Shown: positions 32,732 through 40,080, counted from the first letter of the stretch. The stretch is 64,000 nucleotides of DNA from Streptomyces reniochalinae (GCF_003323735.1 NZ_QOIM01000026.1:124001-188000), one strand, 5' to 3'. Notes: generated by a model from the letters alone, not told the origin. Made by a program: numbers and translations.

Positions 32732-33970
32732 ATGACAGGTCATGGCGCCAGTCCGCAGCGGGAGATGCGCCGGCGCAACCTGTCGCGTGTGCTGCACGCG
32801 GTGGCCGAGCAGGGACCGTGCTCGCGGGCGGCTGTGGCGGCGCGGTTGGGACTCACCCGCACGGCGGTCTCCACGCTCGTCGAGGAGCTGCTGCGCGGCG
32901 GTCTGCTGACCGAACAGGGCACCACTCCGCCCGGCGGGGCGGGCGGAGGTCCAGGACGTCCCGGCACCGCCCTCGCGCTGACCGACGCAGGCCCGTGCGG
33001 GCTGGGTGCGGAGATCGGCGTCGACCACCTCGCCGTCTGCGCGGTCGATCCGCGCGGACAGGTGCGCACCCGGGCCCGTCTGGAGTCCGACGGCCGGGGC
33101 AGCGCTCCGGAGCTGGTCCTCACCCGCCTGCGTACGCTGGTGGACGAGGTGGCCCAGCAGGCCCGGGGGCTGGGGCTCCGCCCCGTCCGCCTCGCGGTGG
33201 CCGTCCCCGGACTGGTCGCGCGAGGGACCACCACCGTGGTGCGCGCGCCGAACCTCGGCTGGTCCGACACCGACATCGCGAGCGCCCTCGCCGACCCTGG
33301 AGAACGCGGCACCATCGAGACACCCCCTCTCGTCGAGGCGCTGCCTCTCCTCGTGGACAACGAGGCCAACCTCGGCGCCCTCGCCGAACTCTGGCTGGGC
33401 AGCGGCCGGGTCCCCCGCGACTTCGTGCACGTCTCGGCCGAGGTGGGCATCGGGGCAGCCGTCGTGCTCTCGGGCGAACTCCTGCGCGGCGCACGAGGAT
33501 TCGCCGGGGAGCTGGGACACGTTCCCGTGCGCCCGGACGGGCCCCGCTGTGGCTGCGGTGGCAGGGGCTGCCTGGAACAGTACGCGGGGGAGGTCGCGCT
33601 CCTGCGCGCGGCGGGCCTGCGCACCGACGGCGCTCGCGACGACGCTCTCACGGCTCTGGCGGAGCGGGCGGGCGCGGGCGACACACGCGCCCGTGACGCG
33701 CTGGAGGAGGCCGGGACGGCTCTGGGCGTCGCGCTCGCCGGGACGGTCAACCTGCTCGACCCCCGTGCCGTGGTGCTCGGCGGCGCTCTGGCCCGGTTCG
33801 CGACCTGGCTCCTGCCCGCGCTGGAGCGGGAGTTGCGGGAGCGTACGGCCGCGCCCGGTGTTCCGCCTGCGCTGGTGATCTCCGGTCTCGGCGCGGAGGG
33901 GCCGCTCCTGGGGGCCGCCCATGCCGCCGTCCGCGTGGTGCTGGACGATCCGCTGTCCTACCTGGGCTGA
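32732..33970 (+). CDS. ROK-family transcriptional regulator (XylR-like)
   Basis: 412-aa repressor with an N-terminal winged helix (RNLSRVLHAVAEQGPCSRAA then RLGLTRTAVSTLVEELL) and a C-terminal ROK sugar-sensing domain. The ROK zinc motif is CGCGGRGCLEQYAGE, and GFAGELGHVPV carries the conserved sugar-contacting Glu and His. It lies 117 nt after xylB on the same strand, and related regulators control xylose genes in Streptomyces. Xylose-responsive repression of xylA/xylB is therefore likely. ATG 32732 is preceded by aaggag at rather long spacing. Confidence 0.92.
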   Translation: MTGHGASPQREMRRRNLSRVLHAVAEQGPCSRAAVAARLGLTRTAVSTLVEELLRGGLLTEQGTTPPGGAGGGPGRPGTALALTDAGPCGLGAEIGVDHLAVCAVDPRGQVRTRARLESDGRGSAPELVLTRLRTLVDEVAQQARGLGLRPVRLAVAVPGLVARGTTTVVRAPNLGWSDTDIASALADPGERGTIETPPLVEALPLLVDNEANLGALAELWLGSGRVPRDFVHVSAEVGIGAAVVLSGELLRGARGFAGELGHVPVRPDGPRCGCGGRGCLEQYAGEVALLRAAGLRTDGARDDALTALAERAGAGDTRARDALEEAGTALGVALAGTVNLLDPRAVVLGGALARFATWLLPALERELRERTAAPGVPPALVISGLGAEGPLLGAAHAAVRVVLDDPLSYLG

Positions 33971-34213
33971 GCGGGGGAATAATGCCCGCACGAAGAGCAC
34001 CCGTACGTCCGGGACGGTTCGGTCGCTGACTCGCGGCATCCGCAACGGTCCGCTTGGCGCTCGCGCGCCGTCCAGAGGTCAGTCCAATGGCACAGTTGTG
34101 CGGCTCTTGGCAGCCTTCCCGGCGGCTGCCATCATCAACGCGCGTCAACTCCTCACGCGCGTGCACCCATTGCTTCTCACCCCCTCCCCCTCTTCCCCCC
34201 ACTGGGAGACACG

Positions 34214-34861
34214 ATGGACTCAGCACACCACCACACCTCCATGCCGGCCCGCCGCACCTCCCGGCGCACGCTGCTGCGCGGCGGGACCGGTCTCGCTCTC
34301 GCCGCGGGCCTCACCGGCGCCTCGCTGCTGACCGGCGGCGCCGCGGTGGCACGCTCCAGAGCATCGGCCGGCGTCGACTATCCCGAAGCGGAGTGGATCC
34401 CCGCCTCCTCGTCCAACTACACGGTGGCCGACCGGCCGGCGGAGTACCCGGTCGAGTTCGTGGTCATCCACGTCACCCAGGAGTACTACGACGACGCGCT
34501 CGCCATCTTCCAGAACCCGGACAAGGCCGTCTCCCCGCACTACTTGACCCGCTCGGCTGACGGCCATGTCGCCCAGGTCGTACGGGAGAAGAACGTGGCC
34601 TGGCACGCGGGCAACTGGGACTACAACACCCGCAGCATCGGCATCGAACACGAGGGCTGGATCGACGCCCCGGGCACCTGGTTCACGGACGCCCTGTACG
34701 AGGCGTCGGCCGCGCTGACCGCCGACATCTGCCGTCGCCACGGCATCCCGGTGGACCGCCGGAACATCATCGGCCACGACGAGGTGCCGGGAGCCGACCA
34801 CACCGACCCCGGGCCGTACTGGGACTGGGCGCGGTACATGGAGCTCGTCAAGGCGCAGTGA
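34214..34861 (+). CDS. Tat-exported N-acetylmuramoyl-L-alanine amidase
   Basis: 215-aa peptidoglycan amidase (Amidase_2/PGRP fold). A twin-arginine signal (SRRTLLRGGTGLALAAG) ends near residue 53. The catalytic domain has FVVIHVTQEYYDDAL (zinc His), HYLTRSADGHVAQVVREKNV, AWHAGNWDYNTRSIGIEHEG and IIGHDEVPGADHTDPGPYWD (second zinc His and acidic ligand). It cleaves the MurNAc-L-Ala bond in cell wall. It is monocistronic, with a strong terminator 20 nt downstream. Confidence 0.93.
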   Translation: MDSAHHHTSMPARRTSRRTLLRGGTGLALAAGLTGASLLTGGAAVARSRASAGVDYPEAEWIPASSSNYTVADRPAEYPVEFVVIHVTQEYYDDALAIFQNPDKAVSPHYLTRSADGHVAQVVREKNVAWHAGNWDYNTRSIGIEHEGWIDAPGTWFTDALYEASAALTADICRRHGIPVDRRNIIGHDEVPGADHTDPGPYWDWARYMELVKAQ

Positions 34862-34880
34862 CCGCCACCGGTCACGGCCG

Positions 34881-34933
34881 GACCCTTCCCGTCCCGCTCC
34901 GGCATCCCTCGTCGGCTCGGGACGGGAAGGGTC
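34881..34933. terminator. Strong hairpin terminator
   Basis: Perfect 15-bp inverted repeat gacccttcccgtccc / gggacgggaagggtc separated by 23 nt, just past the amidase stop. Confidence 0.8.
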
Positions 34934-35211
34934 GCCCCGGTAAGCACACCGGCAGGTGACCGGCGCCGGGTGGGGACGGTGGCGTACCGCCGCCCGGTCA
35001 CGATCCGCCACGGCGCGGCACGACCCGCCGCCACCACGTCTGGCTCCACACACATGAGCCACGGACGCCCGCGCCGGACGCCCCTCAACCCCCCGCGTGA
35101 GCACGCCAGTTCGGGGGCACAGAGCCCGCTGCGTGCAGGCATTTCAGTCCATCGTGTGACTACCGGCAAGAAGCCTTCTGCGCGCCCCCTCACGCCCCTC
35201 ATGCTCGGCGT
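34934..35211. other. Intergenic region, no convincing gene
   Basis: The 350-nt gap after the amidase begins with the terminator and then contains no open frame with credible start, codon bias and domain content. Promoter elements for the downstream Pro-rich gene may lie here but could not be singled out. Confidence 0.5.
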
Positions 35212-36141
35212 GTGCAGCAACGGGACAGCGAGCGGGCCGACGGCCACACACGACGAAGGACACTGACGACGGCGCTCGTTGTCTGCGCCGCGCTCGGTAC
35301 GGCAGGAGGGGCCTCGGCGCTCGGTGCGTCCTCCCTCACGCCCCGACACGCTCCGAACAATTCCTCCATGGCCCCTGCGGCCGCCGTATCCCCCGCCGGC
35401 ACCGGCCCAGACGGCGCGGTGACCACGCCGCCGGTCCCACCACACCCGTCGCCGGTCTCGCCGTCTCCGCCGCCGACTCCGGGTGCCTCCACCGCCCGCC
35501 CCGACGCGACGGTGGGGGCCACGCAGTCGTTCGGCGCCACGGCAGGTCCGCGGCCTGACGATGGCTCGCGTCTCACCGTCCACACCGACGACTCGCGGGT
35601 GACCGCGACATCCGGGCGGCCGCACGGCTGTCCGGGGGCCTCCCTGACCATCCAGACCGCGCAAGGCACCGTGCACCTCTCGTCCGGCCGTCGGCCCTGC
35701 CACTCGGAACCGCCCACGCCGAGCCCCACACCGACACCCACTCCCACGCCGCCGGAGCCGACGCCGAGTCCCCCCGCACCCACTCCACCGTCCTCACCCC
35801 CCGCCAGCCCGGCGCCTCCGCCTCCGAAACCTCCGGCCACGGCTCCCTCCGGACCGGCGGCGCCCGTCGGACATACACAGGCTCCGCCCCGGCCGCCCGA
35901 GCGGCCCTCCCCGACGCGCCCGGACGACCCCACGCCCGCGTCGCCCCAGCCGTCGCCCTCCCGCAGCCTTGCCGCGGCCCCGCGCCACCTCTCCCCCGAC
36001 CGGCGACAGCCCGACGGCTCCATGTCGATGGTCACCCGCGCCTTGCTGGTCATCGCGCCGGCCGTGCTCGCGGCAGCCGCCCTGCGCCCCCGTACGCACA
36101 GCGCCCGGCAGGCGGCCTCCGGGGCGTCCGGCGGCGGCTGA
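35212..36141 (+). CDS. Pro-rich exported/membrane-anchored hypothetical protein
   Basis: 309-aa protein of unknown function from GTG 35212. A hydrophobic N-terminal segment (TLTTALVVCAALGTAGGASA) looks like a signal anchor. A small folded part (about 115-165) has two cysteines (HGCPGASLTIQTAQGTVHL). A long Pro/Thr/Ser-rich spacer with PTPTPTP runs follows. A second hydrophobic helix (MVTRALLVIAPAVLAAAAL) comes near the C-terminus with a basic tail. This resembles a wall-spanning surface protein. No good ribosome binding site is visible, and antisense frames are also open, so confidence is moderate. Confidence 0.5.
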   Translation: MQQRDSERADGHTRRRTLTTALVVCAALGTAGGASALGASSLTPRHAPNNSSMAPAAAVSPAGTGPDGAVTTPPVPPHPSPVSPSPPPTPGASTARPDATVGATQSFGATAGPRPDDGSRLTVHTDDSRVTATSGRPHGCPGASLTIQTAQGTVHLSSGRRPCHSEPPTPSPTPTPTPTPPEPTPSPPAPTPPSSPPASPAPPPPKPPATAPSGPAAPVGHTQAPPRPPERPSPTRPDDPTPASPQPSPSRSLAAAPRHLSPDRRQPDGSMSMVTRALLVIAPAVLAAAALRPRTHSARQAASGASGGG

Positions 36142-36268
36142 TCCCTCCGCCTCCCTTCCCCCGGTCCGCGCACGCGCACCGACACGCACCGCCGAGCACG
36201 CTTCCGATCCCGCCGCCACGAGCTCCACCCCCACGCACGTATGTCTGCCCGCGCACCTGGAGGCCCTG

Positions 36269-36433
36269 TTGTCCGACTGGCTCGTTCTGGTTCTCGGCCT
36301 GCTCGCCGCATGTCTGGTGGTCGCCGCGGTCTTCCTCGTCAGACGCCGGCGCCCCAGCGGCGAGCAGGATCCGACCGAGACGCCGGACGTCATCGAATAC
36401 ATGACCATGATGATCGGTTCGACTGCTGCGTAG
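36269..36433 (+). pseudogene. DUF4239 membrane protein, 5' fragment cut by prophage
   Basis: The gene starts at TTG 36269 with ggagg five nt upstream. It reads LSDWLVLVLGLLAACLVVAA as first transmembrane helix, then VRRRRPSGEQDPTETPDVIE and YMTMMIG. In Streptomyces DUF4239 (bestrophin-like) proteins this sequence is followed by a second helix and ~200 more residues. Here the homology stops after the glycine codon 36416-36418 and the frame ends four codons later (STAA, stop 36431-36433). The remainder should lie at the far side of the prophage, outside the window. The intact host protein is uncharacterised. Confidence 0.72.
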
Positions 36434-36440
36434 CTCCTGG
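36400..36440. other. Putative attL junction (host DUF4239 / prophage)
   Basis: Homology to the DUF4239 coding sequence ends at about 36418 (atgatgatcggt), and non-coding phage-like sequence follows. I place the left attachment junction here. No tRNA is present. The core length cannot be fixed without the right end. Confidence 0.6.
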
Positions 36441-36570
36441 TGGGGGAAGCAACAGGTCAGGTCAGGACACATCTCCTGGTATTTTAGTGCAGTTCGGTGC
36501 AGGCATAGGTACTAGAAGGGAGTAGGAGGCGTCGTCCGTCTCCCATTCATCTCCCATTTCCCACTCAACG

Positions 36571-36636
36571 CAGACGGCCGACCACTCGGGTCGCCTACTT
36601 GGGAGGTAGGACTGGCGCCCGAGGGTCGGCCGTCTG
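36571..36636. repeat. Long imperfect hairpin near prophage left end
   Basis: Outer arms cagacggccgacc / ggtcggccgtctg (13 bp, perfect) enclose a tcggg/cccga step and an inner cctac/gtagg hairpin. It could be a terminator insulating the prophage edge, a structured RNA, or part of a recombination site. Confidence 0.6.
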
Positions 36637-36673
36637 CTGATCTTGAGGGTAGACCTGGCGCTCACGGATATCG

Positions 36674-36691
36674 ATCACTCGTTCGAGTGAT
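36674..36691. promoter_or_regulatory. 18-bp palindromic operator candidate
   Basis: atcactcg-tt-cgagtgat: perfect 8-bp arms with a 2-nt spacer, seven nt from the next terminator. The size and symmetry are typical of a repressor binding site. Confidence 0.5.
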
Positions 36692-36697
36692 GAGAGT

Positions 36698-36740
36698 GCC
36701 GTGGCCCTCCCGCAAAAGGGGGTGCAGGGAGGGCCACGGC
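36698..36740. terminator. Strong hairpin terminator
   Basis: 14-bp perfect stem gccgtggccctccc / gggagggccacggc with a 15-nt loop. It probably stops transcription across the prophage boundary. Confidence 0.75.
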
Positions 36741-36881
36741 AGCGCGAGGGGCGGATGACTCGCCCAAGACACGGCCGGAGCGCGGTCAACTGGGGGAACA
36801 GGCTCGACGGTTACGGCTGCCGCGGTAACCAGATGCCAGTCATGAGTCCCCCTTCGCCGCACCACTGCGGCATCCATTCGA

Positions 36882-36926
36882 GGGTAGCTGCCTCATAGAG
36901 CTCTATACAGCTCTGTGCAGCTACCC
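36882..36926. promoter_or_regulatory. Nested palindromes upstream of gntR
   Basis: gggtagctg (36882-36890) and cagctaccc (36918-36926) form 9-bp arms around a perfect 12-bp palindrome atagagctctat (36895-36906). Repeats of tgtgcagct follow to 36942. It lies 42 nt before the GntR start and is probably its own operator/promoter region. Confidence 0.55.
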
Positions 36927-36967
36927 GTAGGTTTGTGCAGCTCAGGGGCGCTCTACCGTGTGACACT

Positions 36968-37249
36968 ATGGGAGATGATCATGGTGGGTGGGTGGACCCC
37001 GGCCTGCCGGTCTACGTGTACGTCCAGGTCGCTGACGACATCGCGCGCCGTATCGATGCCGGGCAGCTGCGGCCCGGAGCGCGCCTCCCAGGCGAGCGAG
37101 ACCTCGCAGAGGAGTACGGCATCGCTTACGGCACCGCCCGCCGCGTCGTGCAGGAGCTCCGCGACCGCGGGCTGGCCATAACGCTCCCCGGCAAGGGCAC
37201 CTACATCCAGGCCCCCGAGCCCGGGCTGGCTGACAGTGGCGGCGCCTAG
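36968..37249 (+). CDS. GntR-type winged-helix regulator (DNA-binding domain only)
   Basis: 93-aa GntR-family protein from ATG 36968. It consists almost only of the wHTH: YVYVQVADDIARRIDAGQLR, PGARLPGERDLAEEYGIAYG and TARRVVQELRDRGLAITLPG, ending with KGTYI. No effector-binding domain is present. Stand-alone GntR domains are common in Streptomyces phages and integrative elements, where they control lysogeny or transfer genes. The strong palindromes 42-86 nt upstream suggest autoregulation. GTG 36992 is an alternative start. Confidence 0.88.
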   Translation: MGDDHGGWVDPGLPVYVYVQVADDIARRIDAGQLRPGARLPGERDLAEEYGIAYGTARRVVQELRDRGLAITLPGKGTYIQAPEPGLADSGGA

Positions 37250-37258
37250 ACTCGCTGC

Positions 37259-37435
37259 ATGACCACTTCGGGGGCGTGTTGCGGCCGGTGCGTGAGTGCG
37301 GTGGCTGCGAATGCGGCGATCCGCCGGCTGGTGGCTGGTCGGGCGGTGTGGACGCCGGAGGCGCTGGCGGAGTTGGATCGGCTGCGGGCGGTGTGGCGGG
37401 CTGCTGTGGCGCGGGAGCTGACGACCGCGGCGTGA
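37259..37435 (+). CDS. Small Cys-motif protein of mobile elements
   Basis: 58-aa ORF from ATG 37259. It begins MTTSGACCGRCVSAVAANAA and continues IRRLVAGRAVWTPEALAELD then RLRAVWRAAVARELTTAA. The CCGRC cluster may bind a metal. Similar small proteins recur downstream of GntR genes in Streptomyces mobile elements; I know no function. Nine nt separate it from the gntR stop, so it is probably co-transcribed. Confidence 0.7.
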   Translation: MTTSGACCGRCVSAVAANAAIRRLVAGRAVWTPEALAELDRLRAVWRAAVARELTTAA

Positions 37436-37470
37436 CGGGGGTTGTCGTCCGGCAACCGTAGGATCAGGGT

Positions 37471-37716
37471 ATGGCGAACGTGATCGACCCCGAGACGCAT
37501 GCTGATCTGATCGAGCTCCAGCTGGCGGTGTTCGCCGCGGATCGGGAGTTGTCCGCCTACACCGGGGATGACGCGGAGCCGCTACGGGAGGCCATGCGGC
37601 AGGCCGCCGCGAAGAAGAACCAGGCCCTCGAGGACTCCGGGCTCGTCGGGGAGCACGGCTGGTACACCGCCGAACAAGATCTCAAGCGGGCCGCACGAGC
37701 AGCCGAGGCAGGCTAG
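37471..37716 (+). CDS. Small hypothetical phage protein
   Basis: 81-aa acidic, helical protein (DPETHADLIELQLAVFAADR, ELSAYTGDDAEPLREAMRQA). It starts at ATG 37471 with an aggatcaggg ribosome binding region. It has no recognised domain. Its TAG stop shares the ctag tetranucleotide with the stop of the convergent gene on the other strand (37713-37716). Confidence 0.65.
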   Translation: MANVIDPETHADLIELQLAVFAADRELSAYTGDDAEPLREAMRQAAAKKNQALEDSGLVGEHGWYTAEQDLKRAARAAEAG

Positions 37717-38021
37717 GGTTGATTGCCTCGCATGCCTCGCCGAAGACCCTGCCGGTAGGGCGAGGTGTTGATATCCGGCGCCACTGGCATCCCGGCGCGA
37801 CCCTGGCGTAGCCGTCGGACGTAAGCGGTCATGCCCAGCGCTTCCGCTTCGTCCGGGTCTGTGATCTGTTTGCCGGGTGACAGGATAGCCGGAACCGAAT
37901 CATCGATCGGCCTCCGTCGGACTTCCCCGCCGCTGGCGTGACGGCCCATGGCGCGGCTGGCCAGGTAGCCCGCGAGTGTCGCACCGACACCGATGCCCGC
38001 CAACAGCCAGTAGATATTCAC
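37713..38021 (-). CDS. Small membrane-anchored phage protein
   Basis: 102-aa protein from GTG 38021, with gaggag nine nt upstream. One N-terminal transmembrane helix (VNIYWLLAGIGVGATLAGYL) is followed by a basic soluble domain (GEVRRRPIDDSVPAILSPGK, EAEALGMTAYVRRLRQGRAG). Function unknown. It overlaps the stop of the upstream DUF6221-like gene by 4 nt, so it is the third gene of a minus-strand set. Confidence 0.65.
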   Translation of the reverse strand: MNIYWLLAGIGVGATLAGYLASRAMGRHASGGEVRRRPIDDSVPAILSPGKQITDPDEAEALGMTAYVRRLRQGRAGMPVAPDINTSPYRQGLRRGMRGNQP

Positions 38022-38434
38022 GGCTTCCACTCCTCGCGGTACTCCGGGTGGTCGGCGTGGGGCAGGGCGAGCAGACGCAGCGTCTCGCACCAGCCGTCTC
38101 GGTCGGAGTACTCCTCGGAGTGTCCGCACTCGCCGCATCCGTCCCCGTGGTCGTTGCCGTCCTCGTCCTGCCAGCCGCCCACGACATGGTGTAGCTCGAT
38201 GATCCGCCGCTTGGCGTCGACCTCGGCGAGGACCCGGGCCGGGTCGTGGCGGGCGATGTGGGCGGCGACAGTGCGGTCTCCGGCGTAGAACTCGTCCTCG
38301 CCGGTGCCCACGGTCGCGGAGGCGGGCAGGGACCAGTCCGCACGGTTGCCCGAGCCCTCCCACATAGTGGCCCGCGCTGCCTGCTCGTCTTCGTCGAGCC
38401 GTGCCCGCAGGAACGCCACCAGGTCGCCGGTCAC
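38018..38434 (-). CDS. DUF6221-like phage protein
   Basis: 138-aa acidic protein starting MTGDLVAFLRARLDEDEQAA with HDPARVLAEVDAKRRIIELH in the middle. This is the layout of the DUF6221 family found in Streptomyces phages and integrative elements. A CGECGHSEEYSDRDGWCETL segment supplies a possible CxxC..H..C zinc site. Role unknown. It overlaps both neighbours by 4 nt. Confidence 0.75.
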   Translation of the reverse strand: MTGDLVAFLRARLDEDEQAARATMWEGSGNRADWSLPASATVGTGEDEFYAGDRTVAAHIARHDPARVLAEVDAKRRIIELHHVVGGWQDEDGNDHGDGCGECGHSEEYSDRDGWCETLRLLALPHADHPEYREEWKP

Positions 38435-38643
38435 GCGCTTGCCGCTCTCAGCCTCGACGACCTGAACGCGTCACTCAGCGAGTCGCCCTCCAGCACCACG
38501 GTCCCGTCCTCGTCCAGCACGTCAATCACGGACAGCGTGCTGGCGTCGGACCCCTCACGTAGGTAGTCCACGGCATCGTCCACCGTGTCGAATGGCAGGC
38601 GGTATTCCTCGAAGTTGCGCCAGAAGTGCGCGTAATAGGCCAC
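38431..38643 (-). CDS. Small hypothetical phage protein
   Basis: 70-aa protein from ATG 38643 (MAYYAHFWRNFEEYRLPFDT, VDDAVDYLREGSDASTLSVI, DVLDEDGTVVLEGDSLSDAF). It has a compact alpha/beta pattern and no known domain. An aggagg element lies upstream. It is first of three overlapping minus-strand genes. Confidence 0.65.
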   Translation of the reverse strand: MAYYAHFWRNFEEYRLPFDTVDDAVDYLREGSDASTLSVIDVLDEDGTVVLEGDSLSDAFRSSRLRAASA

Positions 38644-38661
38644 CGGTCCTCCTCACGGTTT

Positions 38662-38689
38662 CGGCCCCGTCGCGCTGTCGACGGGGCCG
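38662..38689. terminator. Hairpin terminator
   Basis: 11-bp perfect stem cggccccgtcg / cgacggggccg, 6-nt loop. It separates the metalloprotease gene from the small-gene operon to its left. Confidence 0.75.
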
Positions 38690-38760
38690 TCCGTCCACAT
38701 GCAGCCAGCATGATGGATTGGATACCGCCAGTGTGGCAGGTCGCGGTGACAGGCGGGCGG

Positions 38761-39489
38761 CTACGAGAGGCCCTGCGCGCGGGCGTTGGCGACGAGGGCT
38801 TTCAGCCCGTTCACGTCGTAGCCGACGAGCTTCCCGGCGTTGCTGGTGGAGTAGCCGCCGTTCGGGCTGCACATGATTGGCTTGTTGCCGTAGCTGGTGG
38901 CAACGCACTCGTAGGGCCCGGCTATGCCGTCGCCGTCGAGGTCGACGTTGGGGTGGTCGAGGCCGATGGCGTGCAGCACCTCGTGGACGATCGTGTTCTT
39001 CAGCTTGTAGTCCGGCATGTACCAGGTGCCGTCCCAGTACTCGGAGTCGTAGGCGACCATGCCGCCGCGGCTCATCCCCTGGTCGGGGAACGGGCAGGGC
39101 ATGCCTTGTGACCAGCCGGGCGTGCCGAGGGGCCGGTGCAGCTCGGTGATCTGGATGTGGTCGGCGGGCCCGCATTTGGTGACGTCGACGGGTTCGACTC
39201 CCCCGACCTGGATGTGGATGCCGGCGTCCCGTATCTGCTTGATCGCTTCGGTGTAGTAGGGGGCGTAGCGGGCCTTCATGGCGGCCGTGTCGAACGTGAT
39301 CGTGTACGTCTTCGTCGGGGACACGCTGGTGACGCCGAGGATGGTGGCGTGCTTCCAGCCGGTGCCCTGCGTGACGACCGTGCCGGTCTGGGTAGCTGCG
39401 GTGCGGGTGGTGGTGGCGCCTGCCTGGGAGCCGGTGAGGAGGATTCCGGCGGCGACGGTGGCGGTGATGACGCCCAAGGTTCTACCCAA
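38761..39489 (-). CDS. Secreted metzincin-type zinc protease (prophage cargo)
   Basis: 242-aa exported protein. It starts at TTG 39489, placed by aaggag six nt upstream, and has a Sec signal (LGRTLGVITATVAAGILLTG, cleaved after SQAGA). The zinc site is HEVLHAIGLDHPN (about 39003-38965), matching the metzincin HExxHxxGxxH. Downstream GKPIMCSPNG-like sequence (NKPIMCSPNG) provides a Met-turn. Four Cys residues suggest disulphides. It is not virion-related, and is flanked by its own terminator and promoter region, so it is most simply a lysogenic-conversion gene. Substrate unknown. Confidence 0.85.
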   Translation of the reverse strand: MGRTLGVITATVAAGILLTGSQAGATTTRTAATQTGTVVTQGTGWKHATILGVTSVSPTKTYTITFDTAAMKARYAPYYTEAIKQIRDAGIHIQVGGVEPVDVTKCGPADHIQITELHRPLGTPGWSQGMPCPFPDQGMSRGGMVAYDSEYWDGTWYMPDYKLKNTIVHEVLHAIGLDHPNVDLDGDGIAGPYECVATSYGNKPIMCSPNGGYSTSNAGKLVGYDVNGLKALVANARAQGLS

Positions 39490-39576
39490 GATGATCTCCT
39501 TATGTAGTTGTGGGGGGTCGCGCCCGTTGTGGCGCGCTATACGCGGATACATGGCAGACGACCGGACAGACCAGAA

Positions 39577-39592
39577 GGTTGCATGTTCAACC
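39577..39592. promoter_or_regulatory. Operator-like dyad in divergent promoter
   Basis: ggttg-catgtt-caacc in an AT-rich stretch between the protease gene (minus) and the tandem small genes (plus). It may control one or both. Confidence 0.4.
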
Positions 39593-39644
39593 AAGATTCT
39601 TTGCCCGGGATGCGGGCCCGGTCGCTGTGCCGCAGGCTGGGGGC

Positions 39645-39863
39645 ATGGCTGCCCCGGTGATCGTGTACCCGCCCGACCAGGACGGCGGCCGTCGCGTGCG
39701 CTGCTACGACCGCATCCTCGGCCGGGCCCACAGCCTCGAAGAACTCGCCGATCTCCTCGCCGACGCGGGCTGGACCAGAAGCAAGCTCGACCTCGACGGG
39801 CCGCTCGTCGAATGGCGCGGCGGCGGCCACGACGTGTGGCACCCCGACAACGCGGCCGGGTAG
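39645..39863 (+). CDS. Small phage protein, tandem paralogue A
   Basis: 72-aa protein from ATG 39645: MAAPVIVYPPDQDGGRRVRC, YDRILGRAHSLEELADLLAD, WRGGGHDVWHP near the end. It has a clear paralogue immediately downstream with the same order of motifs (V-P-D-Q/QGGRRV-RILG-L-DLL-LD-WRGGG-W). Function unknown; the pattern suggests a compact alpha/beta fold. Confidence 0.7.
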   Translation: MAAPVIVYPPDQDGGRRVRCYDRILGRAHSLEELADLLADAGWTRSKLDLDGPLVEWRGGGHDVWHPDNAAG

Positions 39864-39867
39864 CGGC

Positions 39868-40080
39868 ATGCCCCCGGTCGTCGTCCACGCACCCGACAGT
39901 CAGGGCGGCAGGCGCGTCGTCGCCCGCGGTCGGATCCTCGGCGTCGCCTACAACGTGATGGAGGTCCTCGACCTCCTCGAGGGCGTTGGCCTTGACCGGG
40001 CCGACGTGCGCCTCGACGACGTGGACCTCATCGACTGGCGCGGCGGCGGCTCCTACGAGTGGACACCCAGCAGCGGGTAG
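39868..40080 (+). CDS. Small phage protein, tandem paralogue B
   Basis: 70-aa protein from ATG 39868: MPPVVVHAPDSQGGRRVVAR, GRILGVAYNVMEVLDLLEGV, IDWRGGGSYEWTP. It is about 45% identical by eye to the preceding gene, which ends 4 nt upstream. A strong terminator follows 10 nt after the stop, so the two form a closed two-gene unit. Confidence 0.7.
   Translation: MPPVVVHAPDSQGGRRVVARGRILGVAYNVMEVLDLLEGVGLDRADVRLDDVDLIDWRGGGSYEWTPSSG

Noticed and set aside
34970..35266. 98-codon plus-strand ORF after the amidase
   Set aside because: No ribosome site, no domain and poor codon bias; it overlaps the start of the next gene in another frame.
35199..36311. Minus-strand Gly/Arg-rich open frame opposite the Pro-rich gene
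   Set aside because: Its Gly-rich sequence is the complement of the Pro codons, and it conflicts with the well-supported start of the DUF4239 gene fragment on the plus strand.
36571..36636. Riboswitch
   Set aside because: The structure is a long nearly perfect hairpin without the conserved loops of any riboswitch class I know, and no gene follows it directly.
36400..36980. tRNA gene at the prophage left end
   Set aside because: Searched by eye for acceptor stems and TTCGA-type T loops; the hairpins found do not form a cloverleaf. The target appears to be a protein gene.
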